Shown here one piece after another: positions 45,574 to 54,260 of a DNA stretch of 64,000 bases. Source of the DNA: Amycolatopsis tolypomycina (GTDB taxonomy: Bacteria; Actinomycetota; Actinomycetes; Mycobacteriales; Pseudonocardiaceae); the NCBI RefSeq assembly GCF_900105945.1, contig NZ_FNSO01000002.1, positions 434,001 through 498,000 of the forward strand, in the 5' to 3' direction. How positions within the stretch are numbered: position 1 is the stretch's first letter; each line of letters begins with the position of its first letter. A program made the position numbers and the translations under genes. The notes under the pieces were generated by a model. That model saw only the letters and a list, made by a program, of their open reading frames with translations, was not told where the DNA came from and did not search any database.

Positions 45574-47784
45574 GTGTCCACAGTTCCCGCCGATCTCAGC
45601 GGAAAGAGTGACGCCGAACTGATCGCGGAGGTCCGCTCCGGGAAGATCGCTTCGTACGGCACGCTCTACGAACGGCACACCGGCGCGGCCCACAACCTGG
45701 CCCGCCAGCTGGCCCGCTCCAGCTCCGAAGCGGATGATCTCGTGTCCGAGGCGTTCGCCAAGGTGCTCGACACGCTCCGTGGCGGCAAGGGCCCGGACAC
45801 AGCCTTCCGGGCGTACTTGCTGACCGCCCTGCGTCACACCGCGTACGACCGCACCCGCAAGGAACGCCGGGTCGACCTCAACGAGGACATGACCCAGGTC
45901 GGCGGCGCCGCGGCCGAGGCGCTGACCGTGCCGTTCTCGGACACCGCGGTCGCCGGGCTCGAGCGGACCATGGCCGCCAAGGCGTTCGCCCGGCTGCCGG
46001 AACGCTGGCAGGCGGTGCTCTGGCACACCGAGATCGAGCAGCAGAGCCCGGCCGAGGTCGCGCCGCTGCTCGGCCTGACCGCGAACGGCGTCTCCGCGCT
46101 CGCCTACCGCGCCCGCGAGGGGCTTCGGCAGGCGTATCTGCAGGTCCACCTGCAGGAGAACGCCGAAGAACGCTGCCGGGCCTGCGCCGAGCGGCTCGGC
46201 GCGTGGACCCGCGACGGGCTGTCCAAGCGGGAACGCGCCCAGGTCGAGAACCACCTCGACGAGTGCGACAACTGCCGGGCGCTGGCCGCGGAGCTCGCCG
46301 ACGTCAACGGCGGCCTGCGCGCGATCATCGCCCCGATCGTCCTGGGCGGCGCCGCGCTGGGCTACCTCGCCACCATCGGCGCCGCGAAGGCGAGCGCGGC
46401 CACGGCGGCCACCGCCGGAGCGGTCGGTGCCGCGGCCGCCGGCGGCAAGGCCGGTGCGTCCGCGGCCGCCGCGGGCCCGCGCCAGTTCGCCGGGGTCGCC
46501 GCGTCCGGCACGGCGCTCGTCGCGGCCGTCGTCATCGCGCTCACCGCGGGCGGCGGGACGCAGGAGATCCCGGTCGCCAACCCGGCACCGCCGCCGGCGC
46601 AGCAGGTCGAACCGCCGGCCCCGAAGCCCCAGCCACCGGCCCCGCCCGCACCGGCGCAGCCCCCGGCACCCGAGCCACCCCAGCCGCCCGCCCCGCCCGC
46701 GGCTCCCCCGGTCCAGCCCGCGCCGCCGCCGGTCGCCCCGCCGGCCCCGGCGCCGCCGCCCACGCCGGCCCCGGCCAAGCCGTCGATGTCCGCGACGGCC
46801 CCGCCGGACGGCGTCGAGCTCAGCCCGGGCTCCGCGGCGAACCTGCCCATCACCGTCCGCAACGACGGCGGCAGCCTGTCCGAGCCGGTGGCGGTCGCGC
46901 TGACGCTGCCGCGCGGGGTGCGCGCGGTCGACACCGGCGGTGGCGGCGGCGCGGCGGCCCGCGCCCAGGCCCCCGGCCCGATCTCGGTGAACTGCCCCGG
47001 CGGCGAGGGCACGGTCACCTGCCGGACCGGCGCCGGCCTGCAGCCCGGCCAGAGCGCGACGCTGAACTTCCGGCTGGAGGCAGGCGAAGACGCCGAAGGC
47101 GGCACGGTGAACGTGTCGGTCACGGCCGGCGTGCAGGTCTCCGCCGAGGTGGACGTCAAGGTCACCGTGAAGGTCCCGCCGGACGGCGTGGTCCTGGAGG
47201 CGCAGGGCGACGGGCTCTCGGCGTTCCCCTGGAACCACCACCCGCTGGTCTACGTGCGGGTCCGCAACACCGGCGAGACGACCAAGCCGGTCACGGTCAC
47301 CTTCGACCAGCCGCTCAAGCGGTGGTGGAGCCTGCGCGGCTTCCCCTGCACGACGACGGACGAAGGCGCCACCTGCACGACGAAGAGCGCGCTGGCGCCG
47401 GGCCAGCACGTCAACCTGTGGGTGCGGCTGCTGGGCCGTCCGAACGAGGGCCGGGTGACGATCACCGCCCAGCTGGGCCGGGCGACGGCACCGCCGGTGA
47501 CCGTGGACTTCGGCTGCTGGCGCCTGTGGTGCGGCAAGGACCCGGTGCCCACGCCGACGCCACCGACGACACCGTCGATCCCGAAGCCGACGAAGCCCTC
47601 GAAGCCGACGCCGACGAAGCCGACGTCGAAGCCGCCGGTCACGACGACGGAGGAGTCTTCGGGCGAGCCGCCGGTGTCCACGACCACGACCACGACGAGC
47701 GCGCCGCCGCGGTCCGGCGGGAAGCCGGGGGCCAAACCGCCGACCGTCAGCCCCGAGCTGGGTTTGCGCTGGCTGATCGGCTGA
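45574..47784 (+). CDS. ECF sigma factor fused to zinc-finger, membrane and extracellular domains
   Basis: A 736-residue protein. Residues 15-95 match sigma-70 region 2 (LYERHTGAAHNLARQLARSS, SEAFAKVLDTL) and 135-195 region 4 (LPERWQAVLWHTEIEQQSP). At about 226-233 NHLDECDNC forms the H-x3-C-x2-C zinc finger of anti-sigma factors. Two hydrophobic segments follow at about 250-270 and 308-328, then a Pro/Ala linker to about 410, two beta-sandwich repeats of DUF11/CARDB type (about 410-530 and 535-650) and a Pro/Thr/Lys tail. The sigma factor thus carries its own membrane tether and sensor. GTG 45574 follows GAGGAG and is preferred to a start 26 codons upstream. Confidence 0.88.
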   Translation: MSTVPADLSGKSDAELIAEVRSGKIASYGTLYERHTGAAHNLARQLARSSSEADDLVSEAFAKVLDTLRGGKGPDTAFRAYLLTALRHTAYDRTRKERRVDLNEDMTQVGGAAAEALTVPFSDTAVAGLERTMAAKAFARLPERWQAVLWHTEIEQQSPAEVAPLLGLTANGVSALAYRAREGLRQAYLQVHLQENAEERCRACAERLGAWTRDGLSKRERAQVENHLDECDNCRALAAELADVNGGLRAIIAPIVLGGAALGYLATIGAAKASAATAATAGAVGAAAAGGKAGASAAAAGPRQFAGVAASGTALVAAVVIALTAGGGTQEIPVANPAPPPAQQVEPPAPKPQPPAPPAPAQPPAPEPPQPPAPPAAPPVQPAPPPVAPPAPAPPPTPAPAKPSMSATAPPDGVELSPGSAANLPITVRNDGGSLSEPVAVALTLPRGVRAVDTGGGGGAAARAQAPGPISVNCPGGEGTVTCRTGAGLQPGQSATLNFRLEAGEDAEGGTVNVSVTAGVQVSAEVDVKVTVKVPPDGVVLEAQGDGLSAFPWNHHPLVYVRVRNTGETTKPVTVTFDQPLKRWWSLRGFPCTTTDEGATCTTKSALAPGQHVNLWVRLLGRPNEGRVTITAQLGRATAPPVTVDFGCWRLWCGKDPVPTPTPPTTPSIPKPTKPSKPTPTKPTSKPPVTTTEESSGEPPVSTTTTTTSAPPRSGGKPGAKPPTVSPELGLRWLIG

Positions 47785-47869
47785 CGAAGCCACGCCGGTA
47801 ACCGGACAATCCCGACAGCAAGGCCGCCTGAACCACGGGTTTACGCGGTGTGCTCCTAGACTGCGTCGT

Positions 47870-48397
47870 GTGACCGTTGTGGAAACCGTGCTCAAGCGCA
47901 CGCCGGAACCACTGCGTTCGGTGCTGATCAAGCACCGGGAGCTGCTGAAGTTCGCGATCGTGGGCGGCACGACGTTCCTGGTCGACAACGGCGTCTGGTA
48001 CGCGCTCAAGCTCACGGTGCTGGAGCCGAAGCCGACCACGGCGAAGGCGATCGCGATCATCGTCGCCACCATCGTGTCCTACATCCTCAACCGCGAGTGG
48101 TCCTTCCGGACCCGCGGCGGACGCGAGCGCCACCACGAAGCCGCGCTGTTCTTCGTCATCAGCGGCATCGCGGTCGGCGTCAACCTGGTCCCCCTCATCG
48201 TCTCGCGATACGTGCTCGACCTCGAGGTCCCGCACGTGACGTTCCTGGTCCAGGAGGTCGCGGACTTCGCGAGCGGCTCGATCATCGGCATGCTGCTGGC
48301 CATGTTCTTCCGCTTCTGGGGCTTCAAGAAGTGGGTGTTCCCGGACGAGCTGGGCGAGCGACGGCGGGACACCGACCAGGTCACCCGCCTCCCCTGA
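47870..48397 (+). CDS. GtrA family flippase-like membrane protein
   Basis: A 175-residue GtrA protein with four membrane helices (LKFAIVGGTTFLVDNGVWYAL, AIAIIVATIVSYILNREWSF, ALFFVISGIAVGVNLVPLIV, SIIGMLLAMFFRFWGFKKWVF). The pattern NREWSFR and FWGFKKWVF is typical. GtrA proteins take part in moving or using polyprenyl-phosphate sugars across the membrane; in mycobacteria the homologue (Rv3277 from memory) lies next to purK as here in the same general region. GTG 47870. Possible partner of the GT87 enzymes. Confidence 0.9.
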   Translation: MTVVETVLKRTPEPLRSVLIKHRELLKFAIVGGTTFLVDNGVWYALKLTVLEPKPTTAKAIAIIVATIVSYILNREWSFRTRGGRERHHEAALFFVISGIAVGVNLVPLIVSRYVLDLEVPHVTFLVQEVADFASGSIIGMLLAMFFRFWGFKKWVFPDELGERRRDTDQVTRLP

Positions 48398-48419
48398 AAA
48401 AGTACTTGCACTTTGACAT

Positions 48420-48431
48420 GTAGTTGTCTAC
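48420..48431. promoter_or_regulatory. Operator-like repeat before the MFS gene
   Basis: GTAG-TTGT-CTAC (48420-48431) is a short inverted repeat within an AT-richer stretch (CTTTGACATGTAGTTGTCT), beginning about 15 bp after the gtrA stop. TTGACA at 48413-48418 could be a -35 box overlapping it. If transcription starts here, the MFS mRNA has a leader of more than 150 nt. Confidence 0.4.
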
Positions 48432-48634
48432 GGTCATCTTCGTCAGTGGTTCCTGCGTAGTGGACGCCGTCCGGGTTCGGCCGGGCGAGCGGGACGATTC
48501 GAGGTGGTTTCCGAGCGCGAAGAGGTCGCATCCGTTCGCGGATGACGATGGAGCCTTTTCCCGACTCGACGTCGGCGCGTGTTTTCCGCGCGGCCGAAAT
48601 CTCTCGTCCCTTCTGCCGAAACAAGGATTTGTTC

Positions 48635-49939
48635 TTGAGCACGATCGCGCCTTCGCGCGCCCTGAAACCTGCCCTCACGGGCCTGTTCCTGTCCGTTTTC
48701 CTCGCGATGCTCGACGCCCAGGTCGTCGCCACCGCGCTCCCCCGGATCGCCGCCGAGTTCGGCGGCACCGGTGCCTACGCCTGGGTCACCACGGCCTACC
48801 TGCTCGCCGGTAGCGCCACCGCGCCGCTGTACGGCAAGCTCGGTGACGTCTTCGGCCGCAAACGCGTGCTCCTCGCCGCGCTCGCCCTCTTCCTGTTCGG
48901 CTCGCTCGCCTGCGGGCTCGCCCCGTCGGCCGGGCTGCTGATCGCGGGGCGGGTGCTGCAGGGCGCCGGCTCCGGCGGCCTCTTCGTCACCGTCGGCGCT
49001 TCGCTCGGCGAAATGTTCTCGCCGCGCGAAGGCGCGAAGTACTTCGGCTGGTTCTCGATCTGCTTCGCCGTCGCTTCGCTCGCCGGTCCGGTGGTCGGCG
49101 GCCTGCTCACCGGCGTCGCCGGGTGGCGGTCGATCTTCCTGGTCAACCTGCCGCTCGGGCTCGTCGCCCTGGCCTGCCTCAATTCGCTCGATCTGTCGAA
49201 GCGGCGGCGGGAAGCGCCGTTCGACTTCGCCGGCGTGGTCCTGCTGGGCACGGCGATCACCGGGTTCACGCTGCTCGCGCCGTGGTCGATCGGCGTCGGC
49301 GCGGTGGCGGCCGTGGTGTTCGTGGTCGTCGAACGGCGGGCCGAAGCGCCCGTGCTGCCGCCGCGGCTGTTCCGCGACCGCACGTTCACCGTGTCCGTGC
49401 TGCTCAGCGTGCTCGCCGGGTTCGCCTTCCTCGGCTCGGTCAACTACATCGCGGTCTTCCTGCAGGCCGACGCCGGTCCCGCCGAAGGCGGCCTGCGGCT
49501 GGTGCCGATGACGATCGCCGTCGCGGTCGCCTCGGCCGTCGCGAGCAAGGTCATCGCCCGTACCGGCGCCTATCGCTGGGCGCCGCGGGCGAGCATGGCG
49601 CTCGGCCTGCTCGCGGTGCTCGGCCTGCTCACCCTGGACGGCCTGCCGGCGGTCCTCGGCTGCCTGGTCGTCTTCGGCTTCGCGGCCGGGCTCAACCTGC
49701 AGGTGCTCGCCATGGCCACGCAGAACACCGCCCCGGCCGCGGACCGCGGTGCGGTCGCCGCCGGCGTCAACCTCGCCCGCGCACTCGGCTCGGCCCTCGG
49801 GCCGGTCGCGCTCGGCTTCGCCTACCAGGCCGGCACCCACAGCGTGTTCCTCACGCTGCTGCCCGTCCTCGCGCTCGGCCTCGTCACGGCGTTCGCGCTC
49901 CCCCACGTCCCCCTTTCCCGACAGGAGACTTCACGATGA
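48635..49939 (+). CDS. MFS drug exporter, DHA2 family
   Basis: A 434-residue, multi-helix transporter. LFLSVFLAMLDAQVVATALPRIAAEF is the DHA2 motif D1 region, GKLGDVFGRKRVLL motif A and GAGSGGLFVTVGASLGEMF the downstream antiporter-type region. The expected role is proton-driven efflux of a toxic compound. TTG 48635 lies 7 nt after AAGGA; the frame is open upstream to ATG 48542, but that extension is not transporter-like. Overlaps the NmrA-like gene by ATGA, so export and a redox-linked protein are made together. Confidence 0.86.
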   Translation: MSTIAPSRALKPALTGLFLSVFLAMLDAQVVATALPRIAAEFGGTGAYAWVTTAYLLAGSATAPLYGKLGDVFGRKRVLLAALALFLFGSLACGLAPSAGLLIAGRVLQGAGSGGLFVTVGASLGEMFSPREGAKYFGWFSICFAVASLAGPVVGGLLTGVAGWRSIFLVNLPLGLVALACLNSLDLSKRRREAPFDFAGVVLLGTAITGFTLLAPWSIGVGAVAAVVFVVVERRAEAPVLPPRLFRDRTFTVSVLLSVLAGFAFLGSVNYIAVFLQADAGPAEGGLRLVPMTIAVAVASAVASKVIARTGAYRWAPRASMALGLLAVLGLLTLDGLPAVLGCLVVFGFAAGLNLQVLAMATQNTAPAADRGAVAAGVNLARALGSALGPVALGFAYQAGTHSVFLTLLPVLALGLVTAFALPHVPLSRQETSR

Positions 49940-50784
49940 TCTTCGTCCTCGGCGCCACCGGCAAGGTCGGCCGCCACCTCGTCCCCGCCCTGCTCGACGC
50001 CGGCGCGCCCGTCCGCGCCCTGACCCGCGACCCGGCGAAGGCCCGCATCGACCCGCGGGCCGAAGTGGTCCGCGGCGACCTCGACACGTCGGACCTGCCC
50101 GCCCTGCTCGACGGCGCGGACCGCGTGTTCGTCCTGACCCAGGGGCACATCGCCGACCGCGAAGCGGCGGTCGCGCAGGCCGCTGCCCGGGCCGGCGTCC
50201 CCCACCTCGTCAAGCTGTCCACCACCGGTGTCCACTTCGGACAGAAGGACGCGATCACCACGGCCCACGCGGAAGCCGAGCAGGCGATCCGCGAAGCCGG
50301 GCCGGTGTGGACGATCCTGCGGCCCGGCGCCTTCATGGACAACCGGTTCGCCTGGATCGGCTCGATCCGCGAGGAAAACGCCGTGTACGTCCCGGACACC
50401 GACCCGCCGTCCGCGCTGGTCCACGTCCGCGACATCGCCGAGGTCGCGACGCTCACGCTGACGACGTCCGGCCACGAAGGCGCGACCTACGGGCTCACCG
50501 GCGGCGAGGCCCTCACCGCCGAGCAGCAGGTCGCCATCCTGGCCGAGGCGATCGGCCGTCCGCTGAAGTACGTCGAGGAGACCGAAAGCGCCGCGAAGGA
50601 ACGCCTGATCCGGATGTACGGCTGGCCCGCGAAGGCCATCGACGGCCTCTTCGCCCTCAAGCGCGAGTCCGCGCCACACGAACGCGTCGTCTTCGACACG
50701 ATCGAGCGGCTCCTCGGCCGTCCGCCGCGCACCTTCGCGGCCTGGGCACGGGAGAACGCGTCCGCGTACCATCACCAACGGTGA
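49936..50784 (+). CDS. NmrA-like NAD(P)-binding protein
   Basis: A 282-residue atypical SDR beginning IFVLGATGKVGRHLVPALLDAG. It lacks the Tyr-x3-Lys pair and ends FDTIERLLGRPPRTFAAWARENA, the same family as the protein at 29968. Translationally coupled to the MFS exporter. It may act as an NAD(P)H-dependent quinone reductase or sensor that modifies the exported compound; substrate unknown. Confidence 0.85.
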   Translation: MIFVLGATGKVGRHLVPALLDAGAPVRALTRDPAKARIDPRAEVVRGDLDTSDLPALLDGADRVFVLTQGHIADREAAVAQAAARAGVPHLVKLSTTGVHFGQKDAITTAHAEAEQAIREAGPVWTILRPGAFMDNRFAWIGSIREENAVYVPDTDPPSALVHVRDIAEVATLTLTTSGHEGATYGLTGGEALTAEQQVAILAEAIGRPLKYVEETESAAKERLIRMYGWPAKAIDGLFALKRESAPHERVVFDTIERLLGRPPRTFAAWARENASAYHHQR

Positions 50785-50804
50785 CGATGCGGAGGTGAGC
50801 TGGC

Positions 50805-51512
50805 GTGGGTGACCTGCGCGTCCTCGTCGTGGACGACCATCCCCTGTTCCGGATCGGCGTGGGCACGCTGCTCGCCGCCGAACCCGGAATCGCGGTCGTC
50901 GGCGAGGCCGCGAGCGGCGCCGACGCGGTCGCCTCCGCCGCCGCCCTCCAGCCGGACGTCGTGGTGATGGACCTGCACCTGCCCGACCTGTCCGGCATCC
51001 AGGCGACCCGGCACATCGTGGCGGCGAACCCGGGCACCGGCGTGCTGATGCTGACCATGGCCGACGAAAGCGAGTCGGTCTTCGCGGCGATGCGCGCCGG
51101 TGCCCGCGGCTACCTGCTCAAGGACGCCGAACCGGACGAGATCATCCGCGCCGTCCAGGCGGTCGCCCGGCGGGAGGCGATCTTCGGCCCCGACATCGCC
51201 AACCGCGTGCTCGCCTTCTTCAACCAGCCACCGGTCAGCGAGCCGGTGTTCCCGGAGCTGACCGGGCGCGAGCGCGAGGTGCTCGCGCTGATCGCGGCCG
51301 GGCACAGCAACACCGTCATCGCGAGCACCCTGTGCCTGAGCCCCAAGACCGTGCGCAACCACATCTCGAACGTCTTCGCCAAGCTCCACGTCGCCGATCG
51401 CGCCGAGGCGATCGTCCGGGCCAGGGACGCGGGCCTCGGCCGTTCTGTGACAAGCGGGGCTTCGCCCCGGGCCGGGGGCTCCGCCACCCGGACCCCCAAA
51501 CCGAAGTCCTGA
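50805..51512 (+). CDS. NarL/LuxR response regulator with repeat-derived C-terminal tail
   Basis: A 235-residue regulator. Receiver domain about 3-118 with VVDDHPLF, phospho-acceptor aspartate in VVMDLHLPD and the LKDAEP lysine; LuxR helix-turn-helix about 150-210 (LTGREREVLALIAAGHSNTVIA, SPKTVRNHISNVFAKL). GTG 50805 follows GGAGGTGA. No histidine kinase is adjacent. The last about 20 residues (SGASPRAGGSATRTPKPKS) are encoded by the GC-rich repeat at 51456-51497 and are not part of the domain. Confidence 0.9.
   Translation: MGDLRVLVVDDHPLFRIGVGTLLAAEPGIAVVGEAASGADAVASAAALQPDVVVMDLHLPDLSGIQATRHIVAANPGTGVLMLTMADESESVFAAMRAGARGYLLKDAEPDEIIRAVQAVARREAIFGPDIANRVLAFFNQPPVSEPVFPELTGREREVLALIAAGHSNTVIASTLCLSPKTVRNHISNVFAKLHVADRAEAIVRARDAGLGRSVTSGASPRAGGSATRTPKPKS
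51456..51497. repeat. GC-rich repeat family D, copy 1
   Basis: A 42-bp sequence made of a GGGGCTTCGCCCC hairpin and a larger GC-rich inverted repeat. On the opposite strand it matches 56445-56487 almost exactly. Here it lies inside the 3' end of the response regulator gene and supplies its C-terminal codons. Confidence 0.75.
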
Positions 51513-51615
51513 AGGTCGGTACACCCGGGCAACATCGGGACGCCGGTCCCATGCGCCCGGGACACCCGAGCGGGCAGGCTGGGCAGCCTGCACCGTTCGA
51601 GGGGAATGGGGAACG

Positions 51616-52239
51616 ATGTTCGAAACCGACCGGACCCCGGTGGTGGTCCGCGCCACCGATCCGATCCTGCACGACGGCGTCTGCATGGCGCTGCGTTCGC
51701 GCGACGACGTCCGGGTGGTCGACGACGGCACGGCTCTGGTCGCCCTGCTGGTCGCCGACCGCATCGACGAGAGAATGACGCAGCTGCTGTCCGCGCTGCA
51801 CCACCAGGGCTTCACCCGCATCGTGCTGGTCGCGGGCGAAGTCGACGACAACGAAATCCTCAACGCGGTCGAGCACGGGGTCTGCGCGGTCGCCCGCCGC
51901 GCCGACGCCGGGCCCGACGTCCTCGTCCGCCTGATCAAGGCCGCCGCGGCCGGGGAGGGCGCGCTGCCGCCCGACCTGCTCGGCCGGTTGCTGAACCGGG
52001 TTTCGCGGCTGCAGCGCCAGGTGCTGCAACCGCGCGGGCTGCGCCTGGGCGGCATGAGCGACCGGGAGACCGACGTGCTCAAGCTCGTCGCGGCCGGGTA
52101 CTCGACGCAGGAGATCGCCGACGAGCTGTGCTACTCGCAGCGCACGGTGAAGAGCATCCTCCACGACGTGACCAACCGGTTCCAGCTGCGGAACCGGTCG
52201 CACGCGGTCGCCTACGCGTTGCGGGAGGGGCTGATCTAA
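51616..52239 (+). CDS. LuxR-type regulator with degenerate receiver
   Basis: A 207-residue protein. The first 120 residues resemble a receiver domain in length and pattern (VVVRATDPILHDGVCMAL) but the acidic pocket and phospho-acceptor aspartate are missing. The C-terminal LuxR helix-turn-helix (MSDRETDVLKLVAAGYSTQEIA, SQRTVKSILHDVTNRF) is intact. It should bind DNA without classical phosphorylation, perhaps as a partner of the NarL-type protein just upstream. ATG 51616. Confidence 0.83.
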   Translation: MFETDRTPVVVRATDPILHDGVCMALRSRDDVRVVDDGTALVALLVADRIDERMTQLLSALHHQGFTRIVLVAGEVDDNEILNAVEHGVCAVARRADAGPDVLVRLIKAAAAGEGALPPDLLGRLLNRVSRLQRQVLQPRGLRLGGMSDRETDVLKLVAAGYSTQEIADELCYSQRTVKSILHDVTNRFQLRNRSHAVAYALREGLI

Positions 52240-53519
52240 CGCGGGACGCGCTCGGCCGGCCACCGCACCTCGGGGACGTCGCTCGGCCGGGGCACCTTCA
52301 GGAACAAGCTGAACACCGCCGGACGGCGGTTCGACAGTTCGAGGCGGCCGCCGTCGGCCTCGACCAGGGCGCGGGCCAGCGCCAGGCCCACGCCCGTCGA
52401 ACCGCCGCCGGAGAAACCGCGTTCGAAGATGTGGGGCGCGAGCTCGTCCGGGACGCCGGGGCCCGTGTCGCTCACCTCGATCACCACCGTGCCCTCGGCG
52501 TCGCCGCGGCGGGCGATGATGCTCACCGTGCCGGAACCGTGGCGCAGGGCGTTGTCCAGCAGGACGCCGACGACCTCGCGGAGCCGTCCCGGAGTGGCCC
52601 TGGCCATCAGGCCGTCGGCCACGCGCGTCCGCAGGTTGCGGCCCTCCGCGCGGAGCAGCTCGCGCCACTCCTGCGCCATTTCCGGCAGCTGGTGCGGCAG
52701 GTCCACCGGTTCCGCGCCGACCTCGCGGGCCGCGCGGGCCGCCGCCAGCAGCTCGTCGAGGGCCTCGGCGAGGCGGTCGGCCTGCTCCTGCGCCGCCTTC
52801 GACTCGTCGGCCACCTCGTCGTCGGAGTGCACGGTGAGCGGTTCCAGCCGCAGCTGCAACGCCGTCAGCCGGCTGCGGAGCTGGTGCGAGACGTCCCCGA
52901 CGAGCTGGCGTTCCCGCTGCACGAGCTGGGCCAGCGCGGTGCCGGACGCGTCCAGGGCTTCGGCGACCATGTCGAGTTCGCCGACGCCGTAGCGGCTCGG
53001 GTCGGGCCGGAAGTCGCCGCCGCCGAGCCGGGCCGCGCGCTCGGCCACGTGCCGCAGCGGCTTCGCGAGCCGCCGGGCCGTCGCGATCGCCACCACCGCG
53101 CCGGTGCCGATCGACAGCAGCACCAGCAGCACGACGACGAGCGTCACCGTCGTCTGCCGGTCGTGCATCGGGCCGGCCGGGACGGCGATCTCCACCTTGC
53201 CGTCCCTGGCCAGGTCGGCCGTCTCGGTGACGGTGTCCTCGCCGGGGGAGCTCCCGTACCGCCGTTCTTCCTGGCCGCTGGTCCGCACGGTGAGCAGCCC
53301 GTTCGCCGGGACCGCCGCGCGCACCTGGTCGAGGTCGATCTCCTGGCCGTTGGCGATCTCGGTGTCCAGGATCGCCGCCGCCGCGCGGGCGTTTTCGGCG
53401 AGCGTCTCGCGGTAGCTCGACTCGATCTGCCAGCTCGCCACGATGCCCAGCGGGATGCCGAGGACCGCCGCGGTGACGGCGACGGCCAGCAGGATGGCCA
53501 GCAGGATGCGGCGGCGCAC
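52236..53519 (-). CDS. Sensor histidine kinase (HAMP-HisKA)
   Basis: A 427-residue kinase: membrane helix 1 at about 5-27, extracellular loop to about 120, helix 2 at about 125-148 followed by a HAMP linker, HisKA dimerisation domain with the phospho-histidine in LVGDVSHQLRSRLTALQL, then HATPase with the N box LLDNALRHG, DTGPGVPDEL and GSTGVGLALARALVEADGG. It pairs with the OmpR-type regulator whose gene precedes it by 3 bp. Signal unknown. Overlaps the convergent LuxR gene stop by 4 bp. Confidence 0.92.
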   Translation of the reverse strand: MRRRILLAILLAVAVTAAVLGIPLGIVASWQIESSYRETLAENARAAAAILDTEIANGQEIDLDQVRAAVPANGLLTVRTSGQEERRYGSSPGEDTVTETADLARDGKVEIAVPAGPMHDRQTTVTLVVVLLVLLSIGTGAVVAIATARRLAKPLRHVAERAARLGGGDFRPDPSRYGVGELDMVAEALDASGTALAQLVQRERQLVGDVSHQLRSRLTALQLRLEPLTVHSDDEVADESKAAQEQADRLAEALDELLAAARAAREVGAEPVDLPHQLPEMAQEWRELLRAEGRNLRTRVADGLMARATPGRLREVVGVLLDNALRHGSGTVSIIARRGDAEGTVVIEVSDTGPGVPDELAPHIFERGFSGGGSTGVGLALARALVEADGGRLELSNRRPAVFSLFLKVPRPSDVPEVRWPAERVPR

Positions 53520-53522
53520 GGC

Positions 53523-54218
53523 TTATTCGGCGTTGAAGCGGAAGCCGACGCCGCGGACGGTCGCGATCCGCCGCTCGCCGTCGTGGGCCTTGGTGGTCCG
53601 GCCGGCGGCCTCGTCGGCGGCGATGGCGAGCTTCCGCCGCAGCCACGACATGTGCATGTCGAGCGTCTTGGACGTCTTCGACTCGAGGTCGTTCCAGACC
53701 TCGGCGAGGATCTCGTCGCGGCTGACGACCTGGCCGGCCCGGGTCATCAGCACGCGCAGCAGCTCGAACTCCTTGTTCGCCAGCTGGACCTCGTGGTTGT
53801 CCACGGTGACCAGCCGCGCGCCGAGGTCCATCCGGACCCCGCCGGCCTCCAGCACCTCGGGCACCCGGCGGCGCAGCAGCGCGCGGATCCGGGCGAGCAG
53901 CTCGGCGAGCCGGAACGGCTTGGCCACGTAGTCGTCGGCGCCCGCGTCGAGGCCGACGACGAAGTCGACCTCGTCGGTGCGGGCGGTGAGCATCAGGACG
54001 GGCAGCTCGGTGCCGGCCGCGCGCAGCCGGCGGCAGACCTCGAGACCGTCCATCCCGGGCAGGCCCAGGTCCAGCACGAGCAGGTCGACGCGCTGGGCGG
54101 CGGTGGCGTCGAGCACCGAAGGGCCGTCGGTGACGACGTGGATCTCGTATCCCTCGCGTTCGAGGGCGCGGGAGAGCGGTTCGGCGATGGCCGGATCGTC
54201 TTCGGCAAGTAGGACCAT
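53523..54218 (-). CDS. OmpR-family response regulator
   Basis: A 231-residue regulator with a receiver (VLLAEDDPAIAEPL, VLDLGLPGMDG with the phospho-aspartate, GADDYVAKPF) and a C-terminal winged helix about 130-230 (LANKEFELLRVLMTRAGQVVSRDEIL, RTTKAHDGERRIATVRGVGFRF). A 15-residue insertion rich in Ala/Glu/Asp is seen before the last strands. ATG 54218 is used; GTG at 54224 is an alternative. Co-transcribed with the kinase gene and divergent from hisN. Confidence 0.92.
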   Translation of the reverse strand: MVLLAEDDPAIAEPLSRALEREGYEIHVVTDGPSVLDATAAQRVDLLVLDLGLPGMDGLEVCRRLRAAGTELPVLMLTARTDEVDFVVGLDAGADDYVAKPFRLAELLARIRALLRRRVPEVLEAGGVRMDLGARLVTVDNHEVQLANKEFELLRVLMTRAGQVVSRDEILAEVWNDLESKTSKTLDMHMSWLRRKLAIAADEAAGRTTKAHDGERRIATVRGVGFRFNAE

Positions 54219-54260
54219 GCTCACCTGGCCAACTCTACGGCTCACGGGCGTGAAAACATC

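Noticed and set aside
45505..48072. 855-codon frame antisense to the sigma factor
   Set aside because: Arg/Gly-rich low-complexity translation without domains, opposite a clear multi-domain protein.
48542..48634. ATG 48542 as start of the MFS gene
   Set aside because: The 31 extra residues are unlike a transporter N-terminus and the TTG at 48635 has a well placed AAGGA.
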